From positions 32,175 through 96,174 of the forward strand of contig CAMLTW010000009.1 in NCBI GenBank assembly GCA_946486375.1: a DNA stretch of 64,000 nt, given 5' to 3'. Positions 24,826 through 35,384 of this stretch are shown here, piece by piece. The translations under genes were made by a program, and so were the position numbers. The stretch is from an uncultured Rikenellaceae bacterium (GTDB taxonomy: Bacteria > Bacteroidota > Bacteroidia > Bacteroidales > Rikenellaceae). The notes under the pieces were generated by a model. That model had not been told where the DNA came from and did not search any database. It was given only the letters and a program-made list of their open reading frames with translations. The stretch's first letter is position 1, and each line of letters starts with the position of its first letter.

Positions 24826-26238
24826 TCAGAGCAGGGTCAGCAAAAGGTACACCCCGGCCCCGCAAACGTATCCCGTGAGGGCGATCCAGGTAAACCGCTT
24901 CGTATAGTAGGCGAAGGGGATTTTCTCCATCCCCATGACCGTCACCCCCGTAGCGGAACCGATGATGAGGATGCTTCCGCCCGTCACGGCGCAATAGGCC
25001 AAAAAGGTCCAGAACTCTCCGTTCGCGGCGAAATAGGCAAGGTGACCGGCCGCATCCGCATCCGGCAGCGGATACATGGCGATGGTTCCGGCCACGAGCG
25101 CCACGTTGTCCAGCACCGCCGACATCAGCCCGATGAAAAAAGCGATCAGCAGCGGGTCGTGGATACTCCGGTCGAGAAAATCGGACACGCGCATCAGCTG
25201 TCCGGCGCTCTCGAGGGCCGCCACCGCCATCAGAATCCCCAGAAAATAGAACACGGTGGACATGTCGATCCGGGCGAATATCCCGGAAAAAGAGTTGTGT
25301 TCCGGATCGGCCCCCGGCGTAAAGGCGTACATCCAATCGGTATAAATCCAAAGCACCGCCATACCGAACAGCACGCTCATGAAGGGAGGCAGTCCCGTCC
25401 AAACGTTGACCAACGGCACGATGGCCAGCGAAAGGATGCCCGCCGCCAGCATGACGACCCGGCTGCGCAGCGCCACGGGGGGAAGGGCGACCCGGTTCCG
25501 AGCGGTACGCCGGGCGACGAAATCCGCATCCCAGCGGTCGTGTTTTCCGAAAAAGCGGGAAACGATCCAAAGGCTCACGCCGAGGCAGGTCAGGCTGGGC
25601 AGAATCAGCCGGGAAACCTGATGCGCGGGGGTGAGGTTCCCGTGGTTCCACAGCAGGATGGTGGTCACGTCTCCCACGGGCGACCAGGCCCCGCCCGCGT
25701 TGGCGGCGATCAGCACGGCCCCCGCGTATATCCACCGCTCGCGGCCGGAAGGGATCAGCTTCCGCAGCATGGCGACCATCACGATGGCCGTCGCCAGGTT
25801 GTCCAGCAGAGCCGAAATGACGAAGGCGATGCCTCCCACGATCCAGAGCATCCGGCGCTTGTTCACCGTATGGATCCGATCCGCAACCAGCTGAAACCCG
25901 GCATGGGCGTCGATCAGGGCGATGATCGTCATGGCCCCCATTACGAAAAACAGGGTGGACGAAACGTCTCCGAGGTGATCCGTGATCTGGTTGTCCACGA
26001 TGAACCGCAGGTATTGCTCGTGGGAGGGAAGAGCTGCCGCATCGGGATTCTCCGCCAGGAACGTGAGGAAGGCGGGGCTGTTCCCGCCCGCCAGGATCTG
26101 CGGGGCGTTCACCAGATAAAGGAGCCACAGGACGAGGGCCGTCAGCAGGGCCGAAGCCGCCTTGTCGACTTTGATTTTGTCTTCGAGGGCGATCGCGGCG
26201 ATACCCAGCACGAAAACCAGAGACATGATCGAAAACAT
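24826..26238 (-). CDS. nhaD: NhaD-type sodium:proton antiporter
   Basis: A 470-residue polytopic inner-membrane protein of the ion-transporter superfamily, predicted to exchange Na+ (or Li+) for H+. The diagnostic segment is NAGGAWSPVGDVTTILLWNHGN in the first half. There are around a dozen hydrophobic helices and repeated LDNLATAIV / LDNVALVAG motifs in the two halves, as expected for an inverted-repeat transporter. MFSIMSLVF or the internal MSLVF may be the true start. It converges on gntR with 31 bases between stops and is 34 bases from the upstream AmpG-like gene on the same strand. Confidence 0.9.
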   Translation of the reverse strand: MFSIMSLVFVLGIAAIALEDKIKVDKAASALLTALVLWLLYLVNAPQILAGGNSPAFLTFLAENPDAAALPSHEQYLRFIVDNQITDHLGDVSSTLFFVMGAMTIIALIDAHAGFQLVADRIHTVNKRRMLWIVGGIAFVISALLDNLATAIVMVAMLRKLIPSGRERWIYAGAVLIAANAGGAWSPVGDVTTILLWNHGNLTPAHQVSRLILPSLTCLGVSLWIVSRFFGKHDRWDADFVARRTARNRVALPPVALRSRVVMLAAGILSLAIVPLVNVWTGLPPFMSVLFGMAVLWIYTDWMYAFTPGADPEHNSFSGIFARIDMSTVFYFLGILMAVAALESAGQLMRVSDFLDRSIHDPLLIAFFIGLMSAVLDNVALVAGTIAMYPLPDADAAGHLAYFAANGEFWTFLAYCAVTGGSILIIGSATGVTVMGMEKIPFAYYTKRFTWIALTGYVCGAGVYLLLTLL

Positions 26239-26272
26239 ACCGGACCGGTTTTAACCGGGAAAACAGCCGTCG

Positions 26273-27583
26273 CTATTTCTTCCCGAAATCCCGTGGTATC
26301 CTCAAAAACTTTGCCGCCGCGAATCCCGGAAGCGTACAGACCATCACCCACACGAAAAACCAGCGGTAGCCCGCCGCCTCGCCCGCTCCCGGCGCCAGCG
26401 CGGGAAGCACCTTTTCCAGACCTTCCTGCACGTATCCGGCGAACATTCCCGGCACCATCATGCCGAGCGCCATGAATCCGGTGCAAAGGGCGTAATGCGC
26501 CGTGCGATGCTCCCCTTCGCTGAACAGCATCAGGTAAAGCGTATAGGCCGTGAAGCCGAACCCGTATCCGAACTGTTCCACGGCCACGCAGGAGGAAATC
26601 AGCGTCAGGCTTTCGGGCTGCACCAGCGAAAGATAGAGGTAAACCGCATTGGGAAGGTTCATCGCCGCCGCCATGCCCCATATCCAGCGTTTCAGCCCCT
26701 GCCGGGAAACCACGATGCCGCCCAGGATGCCGCCCGCCACCAGAGCGATCACCCCGACGGTGCCGTAAGCCAGCCCGTAGGCTTCCGGGCTCAACCCCAG
26801 ACCGCCCGCCTGCCGCGCATCCAGCAGGAAAGGGGAAGCGATCTTCACCAGTTGGGATTCGGCCAGTCGGAACAGCAGCATGAACGCGAGGGCCGCTCCG
26901 ATGCCCGGTTTACGGAAAAAGGAAACGAAGGTTACCCCGAAAGCCCGGAAAGGATGCCGGTGTCCGGGAACCGCCCGGTCGTCCGCCGGAACGGGGAGCA
27001 CCCGACGATGGTAAAGCCCCAACAGGAGGAACATGCCCGCCAGCAGCAGGAAAACCGCCGTCCATGACAAATGCATTTCCCCCTTCCAGACGCTCCGGGC
27101 CAGCCATCCGGCCAGCACCACGACCAGTCCCTGCCCGGACATCATCGCCAGCCGGTAACAGGTGTTGCGGATGCCCACGAACCAAGACTGCTGTTTTTCG
27201 GTGAGGGCGAGCATGTAGAAACCGTCCGCGGCGATATCGTGCGTGGCGGAAACGAAAGCCAGCGCCCAGAGGCAGATCAGGCTGTACCGGAAAAAATCGG
27301 GTGTCTGCAGCGAAAGGGCCACCGCACCCAGCATCCCGGCCATCGCCCACTGCATGGACACGATCCACCAACGCTTGCGGCGGAAAATATCGACCACCGG
27401 GCTCCACAGGGGTTTGACCACCCAGGGCAGGTAGAGCAGGCTGGTGTAAAACGCGCTGTCGGTGTTGGAAATGCCGAGCAGTTTATACATGGCCACGGAT
27501 GCGGACATGGCCAGCGCATAGGGAAGCCCCTCGGCGAAATAAAGCGTGGGGATCCAGCCCCACGGGTTTCTTCTTTCGGACAT
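26273..27583 (-). CDS. MFS transporter, AmpG/PAT-like
   Basis: A 436-residue major-facilitator protein with twelve predicted helices. The N-terminal PWGWIPTLYFAEGLPYALAMSASV and following LGISNTDSAFYTSLLYLPWVVKPLWSPVVD are typical of the AmpG (peptidoglycan muropeptide permease)/PAT family in Bacteroidetes. Whether it moves anhydromuropeptides is unproven here. The start at 27583 begins the conserved part; an in-frame extension upstream is Arg-rich and unlikely. It lies directly upstream of nhaD on the same strand (34 bases), so they may be co-transcribed, although their functions are not obviously linked. Confidence 0.85.
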   Translation of the reverse strand: MSERRNPWGWIPTLYFAEGLPYALAMSASVAMYKLLGISNTDSAFYTSLLYLPWVVKPLWSPVVDIFRRKRWWIVSMQWAMAGMLGAVALSLQTPDFFRYSLICLWALAFVSATHDIAADGFYMLALTEKQQSWFVGIRNTCYRLAMMSGQGLVVVLAGWLARSVWKGEMHLSWTAVFLLLAGMFLLLGLYHRRVLPVPADDRAVPGHRHPFRAFGVTFVSFFRKPGIGAALAFMLLFRLAESQLVKIASPFLLDARQAGGLGLSPEAYGLAYGTVGVIALVAGGILGGIVVSRQGLKRWIWGMAAAMNLPNAVYLYLSLVQPESLTLISSCVAVEQFGYGFGFTAYTLYLMLFSEGEHRTAHYALCTGFMALGMMVPGMFAGYVQEGLEKVLPALAPGAGEAAGYRWFFVWVMVCTLPGFAAAKFLRIPRDFGKK

Positions 27584-27733
27584 CGTCGTTCGGTTTCTGC
27601 GTTTCCGGCCCTTCTTTCCCCGTACCCAAGCAGGCCGGGTTTCCGCCGCCACTCCCGTTCCCAACAAAGGCAGGGCCCCGCACACCCTACGGCGAACCGG
27701 AACCTCCGGTCACCGCCTCCGGCCGGAACCGGA

Positions 27734-29908
27734 TCACGCGCCTTCCGGCGCCGGCAGAATGCCGCCTCCGACCGTTTTTCCTTCCCGGAAGTTCCGCACG
27801 CCTTCCTGCAGGAAACGGACGAAAGCCGTCTTATCCAGATCATAGCCGCGCGGCGGAGCCAGATACTGCTGTTCCCCGTTCAGGAGCACGTAATACGGCT
27901 GGTTGTTGATGTTGAACCGTGTATTGGCGAAATAGGAATTGATTTTCCCCAGCCCTTTCAGCACCTTTCCGTTCGCGGTCGTCACCCACTCGTTTTCCGG
28001 AAGCTGGGTCTTGTCGTCCAAATACAGGGCCACGATCACATAGTCGTTCCTCAGCAACCGCAGCACTTCCGGATCCGACCAAACCTTCGCTTCCATTTCC
28101 CGGCAGTTGACACAACCGTGCCCCGTGAAATCCACGAACAGCGGTTTGTTCACCCGTCGCGCGTAAGCCAGCGCCTCGTCGTAATCGAAAAACCCAGTCA
28201 GGCCGTGCGGCAGGTGGAGGAACTCTCCGTACCGGGGCCGCAGCGGAGTTCCGTCCTCGGCGGTCAAACCACCGGCAACAACCGCACTTCCCCCGGACCT
28301 ATTCCCCTCCGTCCCCAGCACGAAGTCCTGCGTATGGAGGGGAGGCAGGTAACCCGACAAAAATTTCAGCGGCGCTCCCCACATGCCCGGCACCATATAC
28401 ACCACGAACGAAAGGGTGACGATGGCGAGCACCAGCCGCGTCACCCCGATATGCTTCACCTCGCTGTCATGCGCGAACCTCAGCTTGCCCAGCAGGTAAA
28501 GTCCCAACAACGTGAAAATCACGATCCAGAGCGCCAGATAAACCTCCCGGTCGAGCAGGCCCCAATGGTAGGTCTGATCCGCCACGCTGAGAAACTTCAG
28601 TCCCAGCGCCAGTTCCAAAAAGCCCAGTACCACCTTCACCGAATTGAGCCAGCCGCCCGATTTGGGCAGGTTGTTCAGGAAGGAAGGGAAAAACGCGAAC
28701 AGGGTGAACGGCAGGGCGAAAGCCACGGAAAAAGCCAGCATGGTCACGATCGGCTCCCAGATTTCCCCCTGCGTGGACTGGATCAGCACCGAACCCACGA
28801 TCGGCCCCGTGCAGGAAAACGAAACCAGCACCAGCGTCAGCGCCATGAAAAAGACGCCCGAGAAGCCCCCCTTGTCCGCCTTGGCGTCGCTCCGGTTCAC
28901 CAGCCGGCTCGGCATCCGGATCTCGAAGGCCCCGAAAAAGGACGCGGCGAAGACCATGAAAACGATGAAGAAAAGGATGTTCGGCAGCCAATGGGTCGCC
29001 AGCCAGTTGAAAATGTCGGCGGTTACGGTTTTGCCGCCCGCGAAATAGGTGATCAGGATGATGACGGCGATCGGCAGCGTGTAAAGCAGCACGATGGAAA
29101 CCCCGTACAGGGCAGCCATGAGCCGTCCGCGCGCCTTGTTTTCGCTCCCTTTCAGAAAAAAGGAAACCGTCATCGGCACCATCGGGAACACGCACGGGGT
29201 CAGCAATGCGGCGAATCCCCACAAAATCGCCTCCACGATCATCCGCCAAAGCGAGCCGTTACCCGCCTCCGCAGGTTCCGAAACGGTCGTTTCCGGCTCC
29301 GGAGCGGGCGTGACCGCCGGCACGAGCGTCCCGGAAGCCGCTGGATTTTCCTCCGTCACGCTGTCCGCAGATTCCGCGTTTCCCGCAGGCGATGCCGCAC
29401 CGTTTTCTTCCGCCGTCTCTTCGGTTGCTGCCGGAGGCGCCCCTTCCAGTCGGATCGTGAAATCGTGCTCCGCGGGCGCCAGACAGCTCTGGTCGTCGCA
29501 GACCTGATAAGTAACCGTGACATCGAGCCGCACAGGGGATGCCGCCGTCACCCGCACCCGCTGGGTGAAAACGGCGTTCCCGGCGAAATAGCCGATCTCC
29601 ATGCCGAATATTTCGTCGTAAATCCGTTTCGGCACCGGGGACACATTCATTTTCCCCACCAGCCGCACGCCGGGAGTTTCTCCGAAGGCGAATTCGGTGG
29701 CGTTCGGCCCCCCGTCGTAAGGCCCCAGGTCGTACATGTGCCACGGCGAAAGGATCGAGGCGGTGAACACCAGATCGTATTCCCCCCTGTTCCCGGCCAC
29801 GGGTTCCACCCGGCTGCTCCACGTCACCGGATCGGCCGTCTGCTGCGCGCACAGCGACAAGGCCGCCCACAACAGGCCCAGAAAAAGCGCCAGTTTTCTG
29901 TATCTCAT
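27734..29908 (-). CDS. DsbD-like thiol:disulfide interchange protein
   Basis: A 724-residue membrane protein that would carry reducing equivalents from cytoplasmic thioredoxin to the periplasm. It has a signal peptide (MRYRKLALFLGLLWAALSL), an N-terminal DsbD-alpha-like domain (about 25-150), an acidic/Pro-rich linker (155-225), and an eight-helix core with CVFPMVPMTVSFF and SCTGPIVGSVLI holding the paired redox cysteines. The C-terminal thioredoxin domain has the active-site CVNC in DFTGHGCVNCREME. The N-terminal domain has a cysteine pair in YQVCDDQSCLAPAEH. Length and order match Bacteroidetes DsbD homologues. Confidence 0.92.
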   Translation of the reverse strand: MRYRKLALFLGLLWAALSLCAQQTADPVTWSSRVEPVAGNRGEYDLVFTASILSPWHMYDLGPYDGGPNATEFAFGETPGVRLVGKMNVSPVPKRIYDEIFGMEIGYFAGNAVFTQRVRVTAASPVRLDVTVTYQVCDDQSCLAPAEHDFTIRLEGAPPAATEETAEENGAASPAGNAESADSVTEENPAASGTLVPAVTPAPEPETTVSEPAEAGNGSLWRMIVEAILWGFAALLTPCVFPMVPMTVSFFLKGSENKARGRLMAALYGVSIVLLYTLPIAVIILITYFAGGKTVTADIFNWLATHWLPNILFFIVFMVFAASFFGAFEIRMPSRLVNRSDAKADKGGFSGVFFMALTLVLVSFSCTGPIVGSVLIQSTQGEIWEPIVTMLAFSVAFALPFTLFAFFPSFLNNLPKSGGWLNSVKVVLGFLELALGLKFLSVADQTYHWGLLDREVYLALWIVIFTLLGLYLLGKLRFAHDSEVKHIGVTRLVLAIVTLSFVVYMVPGMWGAPLKFLSGYLPPLHTQDFVLGTEGNRSGGSAVVAGGLTAEDGTPLRPRYGEFLHLPHGLTGFFDYDEALAYARRVNKPLFVDFTGHGCVNCREMEAKVWSDPEVLRLLRNDYVIVALYLDDKTQLPENEWVTTANGKVLKGLGKINSYFANTRFNINNQPYYVLLNGEQQYLAPPRGYDLDKTAFVRFLQEGVRNFREGKTVGGGILPAPEGA

Positions 29909-29978
29909 GAACTATCGAACTTTTAAATCCCTGCCGGCTCTCCGGCATCGTTCCGTTTTCAGCAAAAACGGCTCCGAA

Positions 29979-31475
29979 CTATTTCGGGTCGCCGCCTGCC
30001 GCATCCCCCAGCTCCCAGTCGAACCCGTCCTTCCGATCCTTCACCACGATCCCCAGCCGGGTCAGTTCGTCCCGGATCCGGTCGGAAGCGGCCCAGTCCC
30101 GGTTCCGCTTGGCATCCATCCGGATGTTCAGGATCATCTCCACCAGCCCGCCGATCCGGTCGGCATTTCCGCCCGCCACCGCTTCGTCCCGCAGCCCCAG
30201 CACCTCGAACACCAGCGTATGCACGCTGCCCCGCAGCCGCTCCAGATCGGAAGCCGTGATTTTCTGCTGCCCCTCGTAAAGCTGATTGACGATCCGCACC
30301 CAGTCGAACAGCACGGAAATCGCCACCGGGCTGTTCAGGTCGTCGTCCATCGCCTCCCGCCAGCGGGTATCGAAATCGCCGACGTCCACCGTGGAAACGT
30401 CGGAAGGCCCGATCTTGTCCAGCGTCCTCACCCCCTTCATCAGCCGCTCGAACCCTTTTTCCGCGGCCTGCAGCGCCTCGTTGGAAAAATCGAGGGTGCT
30501 GCGGTAATGCGCCTGCAGGATGAAAAAGCGGATGGTCATCGGACCGTAAGCCTGCGCCAATAGCCGGTGTTTCCCCGTGAAGAGTTCTTCCAGGGTGATG
30601 AAATTCCCCAGCGACTTGCCCATCTTCTGCCCGTTGATGGTGATCATGTTGTTATGGATCCAGTACCGGGCCGACTCCCCGCCGCACGAAGCGGTGTTCT
30701 GCGCGATTTCGCATTCGTGGTGCGGAAAAAGCAGATCCAGCCCTCCCCCGTGAATGTCGAACTTCTCCCCCAGGTACTTGGTGCTCATGGCCGAGCATTC
30801 GAGGTGCCAGCCCGGAAAGCCCACGCTCCAGGGGGATTTCCACCGCATGATATGCTCCGGAGCCGCCTTCTTCCACAGGGCGAAATCGAACGGGTTCCGC
30901 TTGTCGTCCTGCCCGTCGAGCGTCCGGCTGTTGGCCATCAGTTCGTCCAGCACCCGTCCCGAAAGCCGCCCGTAGGTATGCTTCCGGTTGTACGCCTCCA
31001 CGTCGAAATAGACCGATCCGTTGCTCTCGTAAGCGAACCCTTTGTCCAGGATTTCCTTCACCAGCTCGATCTGTTCCAGGATGTGTCCCGAAGCCCGCGG
31101 CTCGATGCTGGGGGGCTGCACGTTCAGCACCCGCATGGCATCGTGATAGCGTTCGGTATAATACTGCGCCACTTCCATCGGCTCGAGCTGTTCGAGCCGG
31201 GCCTTTTTGGTGATCTTGTCCTCCCCTTCGTCCGCATCGTTTTCCAGGTGTCCCACATCGGTAATGTTCCGCACGTAGCGCACCTTGTATCCGGACGCCT
31301 TCAAGTAGCGGAACAGCAGGTCGAACGTGATCGCGGGCCGGGCGTGCCCCAGATGGGGATCGCCGTAAACGGTCGGCCCGCACACGTAAAGCCCCACGAA
31401 GGGCGGATTGTACGGTATGAAAGGCTCTTTCTTCCGCGTCAGGGAATTATGAACGGTCAGTTTCGTTTCCATCAT
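29979..31475 (-). CDS. cysS: Cysteinyl-tRNA synthetase
   Basis: A 498-residue class I synthetase charging tRNA-Cys. Visible are the zinc cysteine and HIGH motif in [18 protein letters not shown], further zinc ligands in [14 protein letters not shown] and [12 protein letters not shown], and the KMSKS variant KMGKSLGNF. Length is normal. The start MMETKL could be either of two Met codons. The stop is 70 bases from the DsbD-like gene, so they might share a transcript. A divergent promoter region of about 170 bases separates cysS from the DUF2723 gene. Confidence 0.97.
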   Translation of the reverse strand: MMETKLTVHNSLTRKKEPFIPYNPPFVGLYVCGPTVYGDPHLGHARPAITFDLLFRYLKASGYKVRYVRNITDVGHLENDADEGEDKITKKARLEQLEPMEVAQYYTERYHDAMRVLNVQPPSIEPRASGHILEQIELVKEILDKGFAYESNGSVYFDVEAYNRKHTYGRLSGRVLDELMANSRTLDGQDDKRNPFDFALWKKAAPEHIMRWKSPWSVGFPGWHLECSAMSTKYLGEKFDIHGGGLDLLFPHHECEIAQNTASCGGESARYWIHNNMITINGQKMGKSLGNFITLEELFTGKHRLLAQAYGPMTIRFFILQAHYRSTLDFSNEALQAAEKGFERLMKGVRTLDKIGPSDVSTVDVGDFDTRWREAMDDDLNSPVAISVLFDWVRIVNQLYEGQQKITASDLERLRGSVHTLVFEVLGLRDEAVAGGNADRIGGLVEMILNIRMDAKRNRDWAASDRIRDELTRLGIVVKDRKDGFDWELGDAAGGDPK

Positions 31476-31643
31476 GCTTCGCTTCGATAAAACCGACCGG
31501 GCGCCTTTTGAAAAAACGCGCCGGCCGAAAGTTGTCGGAAATAAATCGTTTACTTCCGGCGTTATTTTTTAACTTTGCCCCCAAAAATACGAATTTATTG
31601 CGGAACATCGGCCGCAACCCGAAAATAAAAACGGAATCGACGC

Positions 31644-34600
31644 ATGAGCACTTACAAAAAGTACAACCTCATTTTCGGCTGGATCTGCTTCGTGATCCCC
31701 GCCATCGTTTACCTGATGACTACGGAGCCGACCGCCAGCCTGTGGGATTGCAGCGAATTCATCGCCACTTCCTACAAACTGGAAGTGGGCCATCCGCCGG
31801 GAGCGCCCCTGTTCATGATGATCTCCCGGTTTTTCACCCTTTTCGCTCCCGACACCTCGCACGTTGCGTTCATGGTGAATGTCATGTCGTGCCTGGCGAG
31901 CGCCTTCACGATCCTGTTCCTGTTCTGGACGATCACCCACCTGGCCCGCAAATGTTTCGCCAAAGCGGAAGACGAGCTTTCCCGCGGACAGCTCTGGGCC
32001 GTGATGGGCGCCGGTCTGATCGGCAGCCTCGCCTACATGTTCACGGACACCTTCTGGTTCTCGGCGGTCGAAGGGGAAGTGTACGCGCTTTCGTCGTTTT
32101 TCACGGCCGTGGTCTTCTGGGCCATGCTCCGCTGGGAAAACGTCGCCGACCAGCCCCACGCCAACCGCTGGCTGGTGCTGATCGCCTACCTGATGGGGCT
32201 TTCGATCGGGGTGCACCTGCTGAACCTGCTGGCATTCCCGGCCATGGTGTTCATCTATTATTTCCGCAAGTATCCGAAGGTCACGACCAGGGGAGTGCTG
32301 GGAGCCATCGGGGTGTCGGTGGCCATCGTGGTCTTCGTGCTTTACGGCATCGTTCCGGGCACCGTCAAACTGGGCGCATGGACGGATCTGCTGTTCGTCA
32401 ACACCTTCGGGCTGCCGATCAATTCCGGAATAGCCTTTTACGCCGTTGCACTGTTCGCCCTGCTGGGCTGGGCCGTCTGGTACACTTATAAGAAAGGAAA
32501 AGTGCTGCTGAACACCATCCTGCTGATGGTCACGGTGGTCATCCTGGGGTATTCCTCCTACGCCTCGGTCATCATCCGGGCCGAAGCCAACCCGCCGATG
32601 AACAGCAACAACCCGAACAACCCCTACTCCCTGATGGCGCTGCTGAACCGCGAACAGTACGGCGACCGCCCGCTGGTCAAGGGACAGTATTACTCGTCGC
32701 CGGCGGTCAGCTACAAGGAAAAGAAATCCTACTATGCGGGCGAAGACGGGAAATACCACCCCATCTACACCGTTTCCGGACTGGAGTACGATCCGGCGTT
32801 CACCTTCTTCTTCCCCCGGATGCACAGCAGCAAGGAAGACCACATCGAAGCCTACAAGGAGTGGGCGAAGATCAAGGGCAGGCAGGTTCCGTTCCGGGAC
32901 GAGATGATCACCGTGCCGACCTTCGGGGAGAACCTGCGATTCCTGTTCGCTTACCAGTTGAATTTCATGTACTGGCGTTACTTCCTGTGGAACTTCGTGG
33001 GACGGCAGAGCGACGTGCAGACCACCGGTTCGATCACCGACGGCAACTGGATGTCGGGCGTCAAGGCCATCGACGAGCTGTACCTGGGGCCGCAGGACAA
33101 TGTTCCTTCGGAAACGCGGGAAAACAAGGGACGGAACACCTATTATTTCCTGCCGTTCATCCTGGGGATCATCGGGCTGCTCTTCCAGCTCAACCGGAAC
33201 GGGAAGGACTTCACGGTGGTGATGTGGCTTTTCTTCATGACGGGAATCGCCATTATCCTCTACCTCAACCAGTCTCCGGCCGAGCCGCGGGAACGGGACT
33301 ACGCCTACGCGGGATCGTTCTACGCCTTTTCGATCTGGATCGGGCTGGGCGTATTGTGGATTTACGAGCTGTTCAAAAAGCTCCTCAAGCGGGGGCCTGC
33401 GGCGGCCGTGGCGGCTACGGTGCTGTGCGCCGGCGTGCCCGTCATCCTCGGCGCCCAGAACTGGGACGATCACGACCGGTCGCACCGTTATGTGGCGCGG
33501 GACTTCGGCTGGAACTACCTCGAATCGACCCTGCCCAATTCGATCATCATCAATTACGGGGACAACGACACCTTCCCCCTGTGGTACAATCAGGAGGTGG
33601 AAGGGGTGCGCACGGATGTCCGCGTGATGAACATCAGCTACCTCGGCGCCGAATGGTACATCGACGAGATGAAAATCCGGGCCAACGATTCGGAACCCGT
33701 GCCGTTCTCCCTGCCGCAGGACAAATACACCGGGGTCAATGAAATGCTCTACGTCAACGACATCTTCAAAAAACCGGTGCTCATCACCCAGGTGATCGAC
33801 TGGATCAAAAGCGACGATCCGCGGACGAAGGTGGACATGGGACGGAAGGGAGAAAAGAGCAGCTTCCTCCCGGCGCGGACGATCGCCATCCCCGTCAACA
33901 AAGAAAACGCCCTCGCTTCGGGCATCGTGAAGCCGGAAGATGCCGAGCTGATGGTCGACACGGTCTACGTGCAGATCAAGAAAAGCGCCATCGACCGGGG
34001 CGAAATGATGCTGCTCGACCTGTTGGCGAACTTCGACTGGAAACGCCCGATCTATTTCACCCAGCCGTCCACGGCCGCGCCGCTGGGACTGGGCGACTAC
34101 CTCCAGTTCGACGGATTCGCCTACCGGCTGGTGCCGATCAAAACCCCCTATTCCTCCTACATTTCGGTAGGGCGCATCGACACGGACTACCTCTACGACA
34201 AGCTGATGAACACCTTCCGTTACGGAAACGTGAAAGACCCGCGGGTAAACGCCGATTTCTTCGTTCAGCACTCGTTCAACGCCACGCAGGCGCGGACGGC
34301 CTTCGCTCGACTGGCCAAGCAGCTGGCGGCGGAAGGTGAGCGGGAAAAAGCGCTGGAAGTGCTGAACCGGGGCATCGAAGAAATACCGTTCTCCCAGATC
34401 CGCCATTCCTACGGCTCGACCATTCCGATCGTCGAAGCGTACTACGCGGCGGGCGACACCGTCCGGGCCAACGAAATCCTGAACGACTACGCGAAGATTC
34501 TGAAAGAATACATCGACTACTACCTCACGTTCCCGGAAAGCAAGCAGAACATGATCCTCAACGAAATGCGGGAAAAGGTGACGATCCTCTACGAGCTTTA

Positions 34601-34679
34601 CAACGTGGCCGAGAACAACGGGCAGCGGAAAGAGGCGGACGAACTGATCGCCTATTTCAAGGAGAAAGGGCTGGCGTAA
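31644..34679 (+). CDS. DUF2723/TMEM260-like membrane protein, putative O-mannosyltransferase-type
   Basis: A 1011-residue protein with about a dozen membrane helices in its first 600 residues. The N-terminal hallmark is SLWDCSEFIATSYKLEVGHP followed by PGAPLFMMISR, typical of DUF2723. This family is related to human TMEM260, a protein O-mannosyltransferase, so a GT-C glycosyltransferase role is plausible. The large periplasmic C-terminal part (about 620-1011) ends in helical repeat-like sequence (EREKALEVLNRGIEEIP, YYAAGDTVRANEILNDYAKI) resembling TPR. The donor and acceptor are unknown. A -7 TAACTTTG lies at 31570-31577. The rnhB gene begins 37 bases after its stop. Confidence 0.85.
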   Translation: MSTYKKYNLIFGWICFVIPAIVYLMTTEPTASLWDCSEFIATSYKLEVGHPPGAPLFMMISRFFTLFAPDTSHVAFMVNVMSCLASAFTILFLFWTITHLARKCFAKAEDELSRGQLWAVMGAGLIGSLAYMFTDTFWFSAVEGEVYALSSFFTAVVFWAMLRWENVADQPHANRWLVLIAYLMGLSIGVHLLNLLAFPAMVFIYYFRKYPKVTTRGVLGAIGVSVAIVVFVLYGIVPGTVKLGAWTDLLFVNTFGLPINSGIAFYAVALFALLGWAVWYTYKKGKVLLNTILLMVTVVILGYSSYASVIIRAEANPPMNSNNPNNPYSLMALLNREQYGDRPLVKGQYYSSPAVSYKEKKSYYAGEDGKYHPIYTVSGLEYDPAFTFFFPRMHSSKEDHIEAYKEWAKIKGRQVPFRDEMITVPTFGENLRFLFAYQLNFMYWRYFLWNFVGRQSDVQTTGSITDGNWMSGVKAIDELYLGPQDNVPSETRENKGRNTYYFLPFILGIIGLLFQLNRNGKDFTVVMWLFFMTGIAIILYLNQSPAEPRERDYAYAGSFYAFSIWIGLGVLWIYELFKKLLKRGPAAAVAATVLCAGVPVILGAQNWDDHDRSHRYVARDFGWNYLESTLPNSIIINYGDNDTFPLWYNQEVEGVRTDVRVMNISYLGAEWYIDEMKIRANDSEPVPFSLPQDKYTGVNEMLYVNDIFKKPVLITQVIDWIKSDDPRTKVDMGRKGEKSSFLPARTIAIPVNKENALASGIVKPEDAELMVDTVYVQIKKSAIDRGEMMLLDLLANFDWKRPIYFTQPSTAAPLGLGDYLQFDGFAYRLVPIKTPYSSYISVGRIDTDYLYDKLMNTFRYGNVKDPRVNADFFVQHSFNATQARTAFARLAKQLAAEGEREKALEVLNRGIEEIPFSQIRHSYGSTIPIVEAYYAAGDTVRANEILNDYAKILKEYIDYYLTFPESKQNMILNEMREKVTILYELYNVAENNGQRKEADELIAYFKEKGLA

Positions 34680-34715
34680 GGTTCCGGAGCGAAGGAGGAA
34701 AAGGGGGCGAAAGAA

Positions 34716-35312
34716 ATGCTGGAAAGTTATTTCGATGAAGTGCTGACCGAAGCGGGATGCGACGAGGCGGGGCGCGGCTGTCTGGCCGGCCCCGTTTTCG
34801 CTGCGGCGGTGATCCTGCACAAGGATTTCCGGCATCCGCTGCTGAACGACTCCAAGCAGATGACCCCCAAACAGCGCTACGCCCTGCGGGAGGTGATCGA
34901 GCGGGAAGCGGTGGCGTGGAAGGTCGAGGCGGTTTCCCCGGCGGAAATCGACCGGGTCAACATCCTGAACGCCTCCTTTCTGGCGATGAACCGCGCGGTG
35001 GAGGGGCTTGCAGTTCGGCCGCAGTTGTTGCTGATCGACGGAAACCGGTTCCGAACGACGCTGGACATTCCCTATGAATGCATCGTCCGGGGAGACGGAA
35101 AATACGCGGCGATCGCGGCGGCCTCGGTGCTGGCGAAAACCTACCGGGACGATTACATGACCGATCTGGACGCGGAGTTTCCCGCGTACGGCTGGCGGCG
35201 CAACAAAGGGTACCCTACCCTCGAACACCGACGGGCGGTCTTCGAACACGGGCTTTCGCCCCACCACCGCCTCAGCTTCAACAGCACATACAACCAGCTC
35301 TCCCTGTTTTAG
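34716..35312 (+). CDS. rnhB: Ribonuclease HII
   Basis: A 198-residue endonuclease cleaving RNA at RNA-DNA hybrids and single ribonucleotides. The N-terminal active-site region [20 protein letters not shown] holds the Asp-Glu pair. The later [16 protein letters not shown] and [22 protein letters not shown] are strongly conserved, and [14 protein letters not shown] is the usual C-terminal block. Length is normal. It follows the DUF2723 gene closely, so probably shares its transcript. The repeat array begins about 70 bases after its stop. Confidence 0.97.
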   Translation: MLESYFDEVLTEAGCDEAGRGCLAGPVFAAAVILHKDFRHPLLNDSKQMTPKQRYALREVIEREAVAWKVEAVSPAEIDRVNILNASFLAMNRAVEGLAVRPQLLLIDGNRFRTTLDIPYECIVRGDGKYAAIAAASVLAKTYRDDYMTDLDAEFPAYGWRRNKGYPTLEHRRAVFEHGLSPHHRLSFNSTYNQLSLF

Positions 35313-35384
35313 GGGCGGCTATCGTTACCGATGGTCGTGGGACGACGGGGTTCCCCGGAGAGCAGGAAGAACGTGCTTCCCTTG

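Noticed and set aside
27071..29926. Long plus-strand open frame opposite the AmpG-like and DsbD-like genes.
   Set aside because: Arg/His/Gln-rich sequence without homology; antisense shadow.
31569..35267. A 1232-codon open frame on the minus strand opposite the DUF2723 and rnhB genes.
   Set aside because: It is composition-driven and lacks any domain. The plus-strand genes are conserved families with all motifs present.
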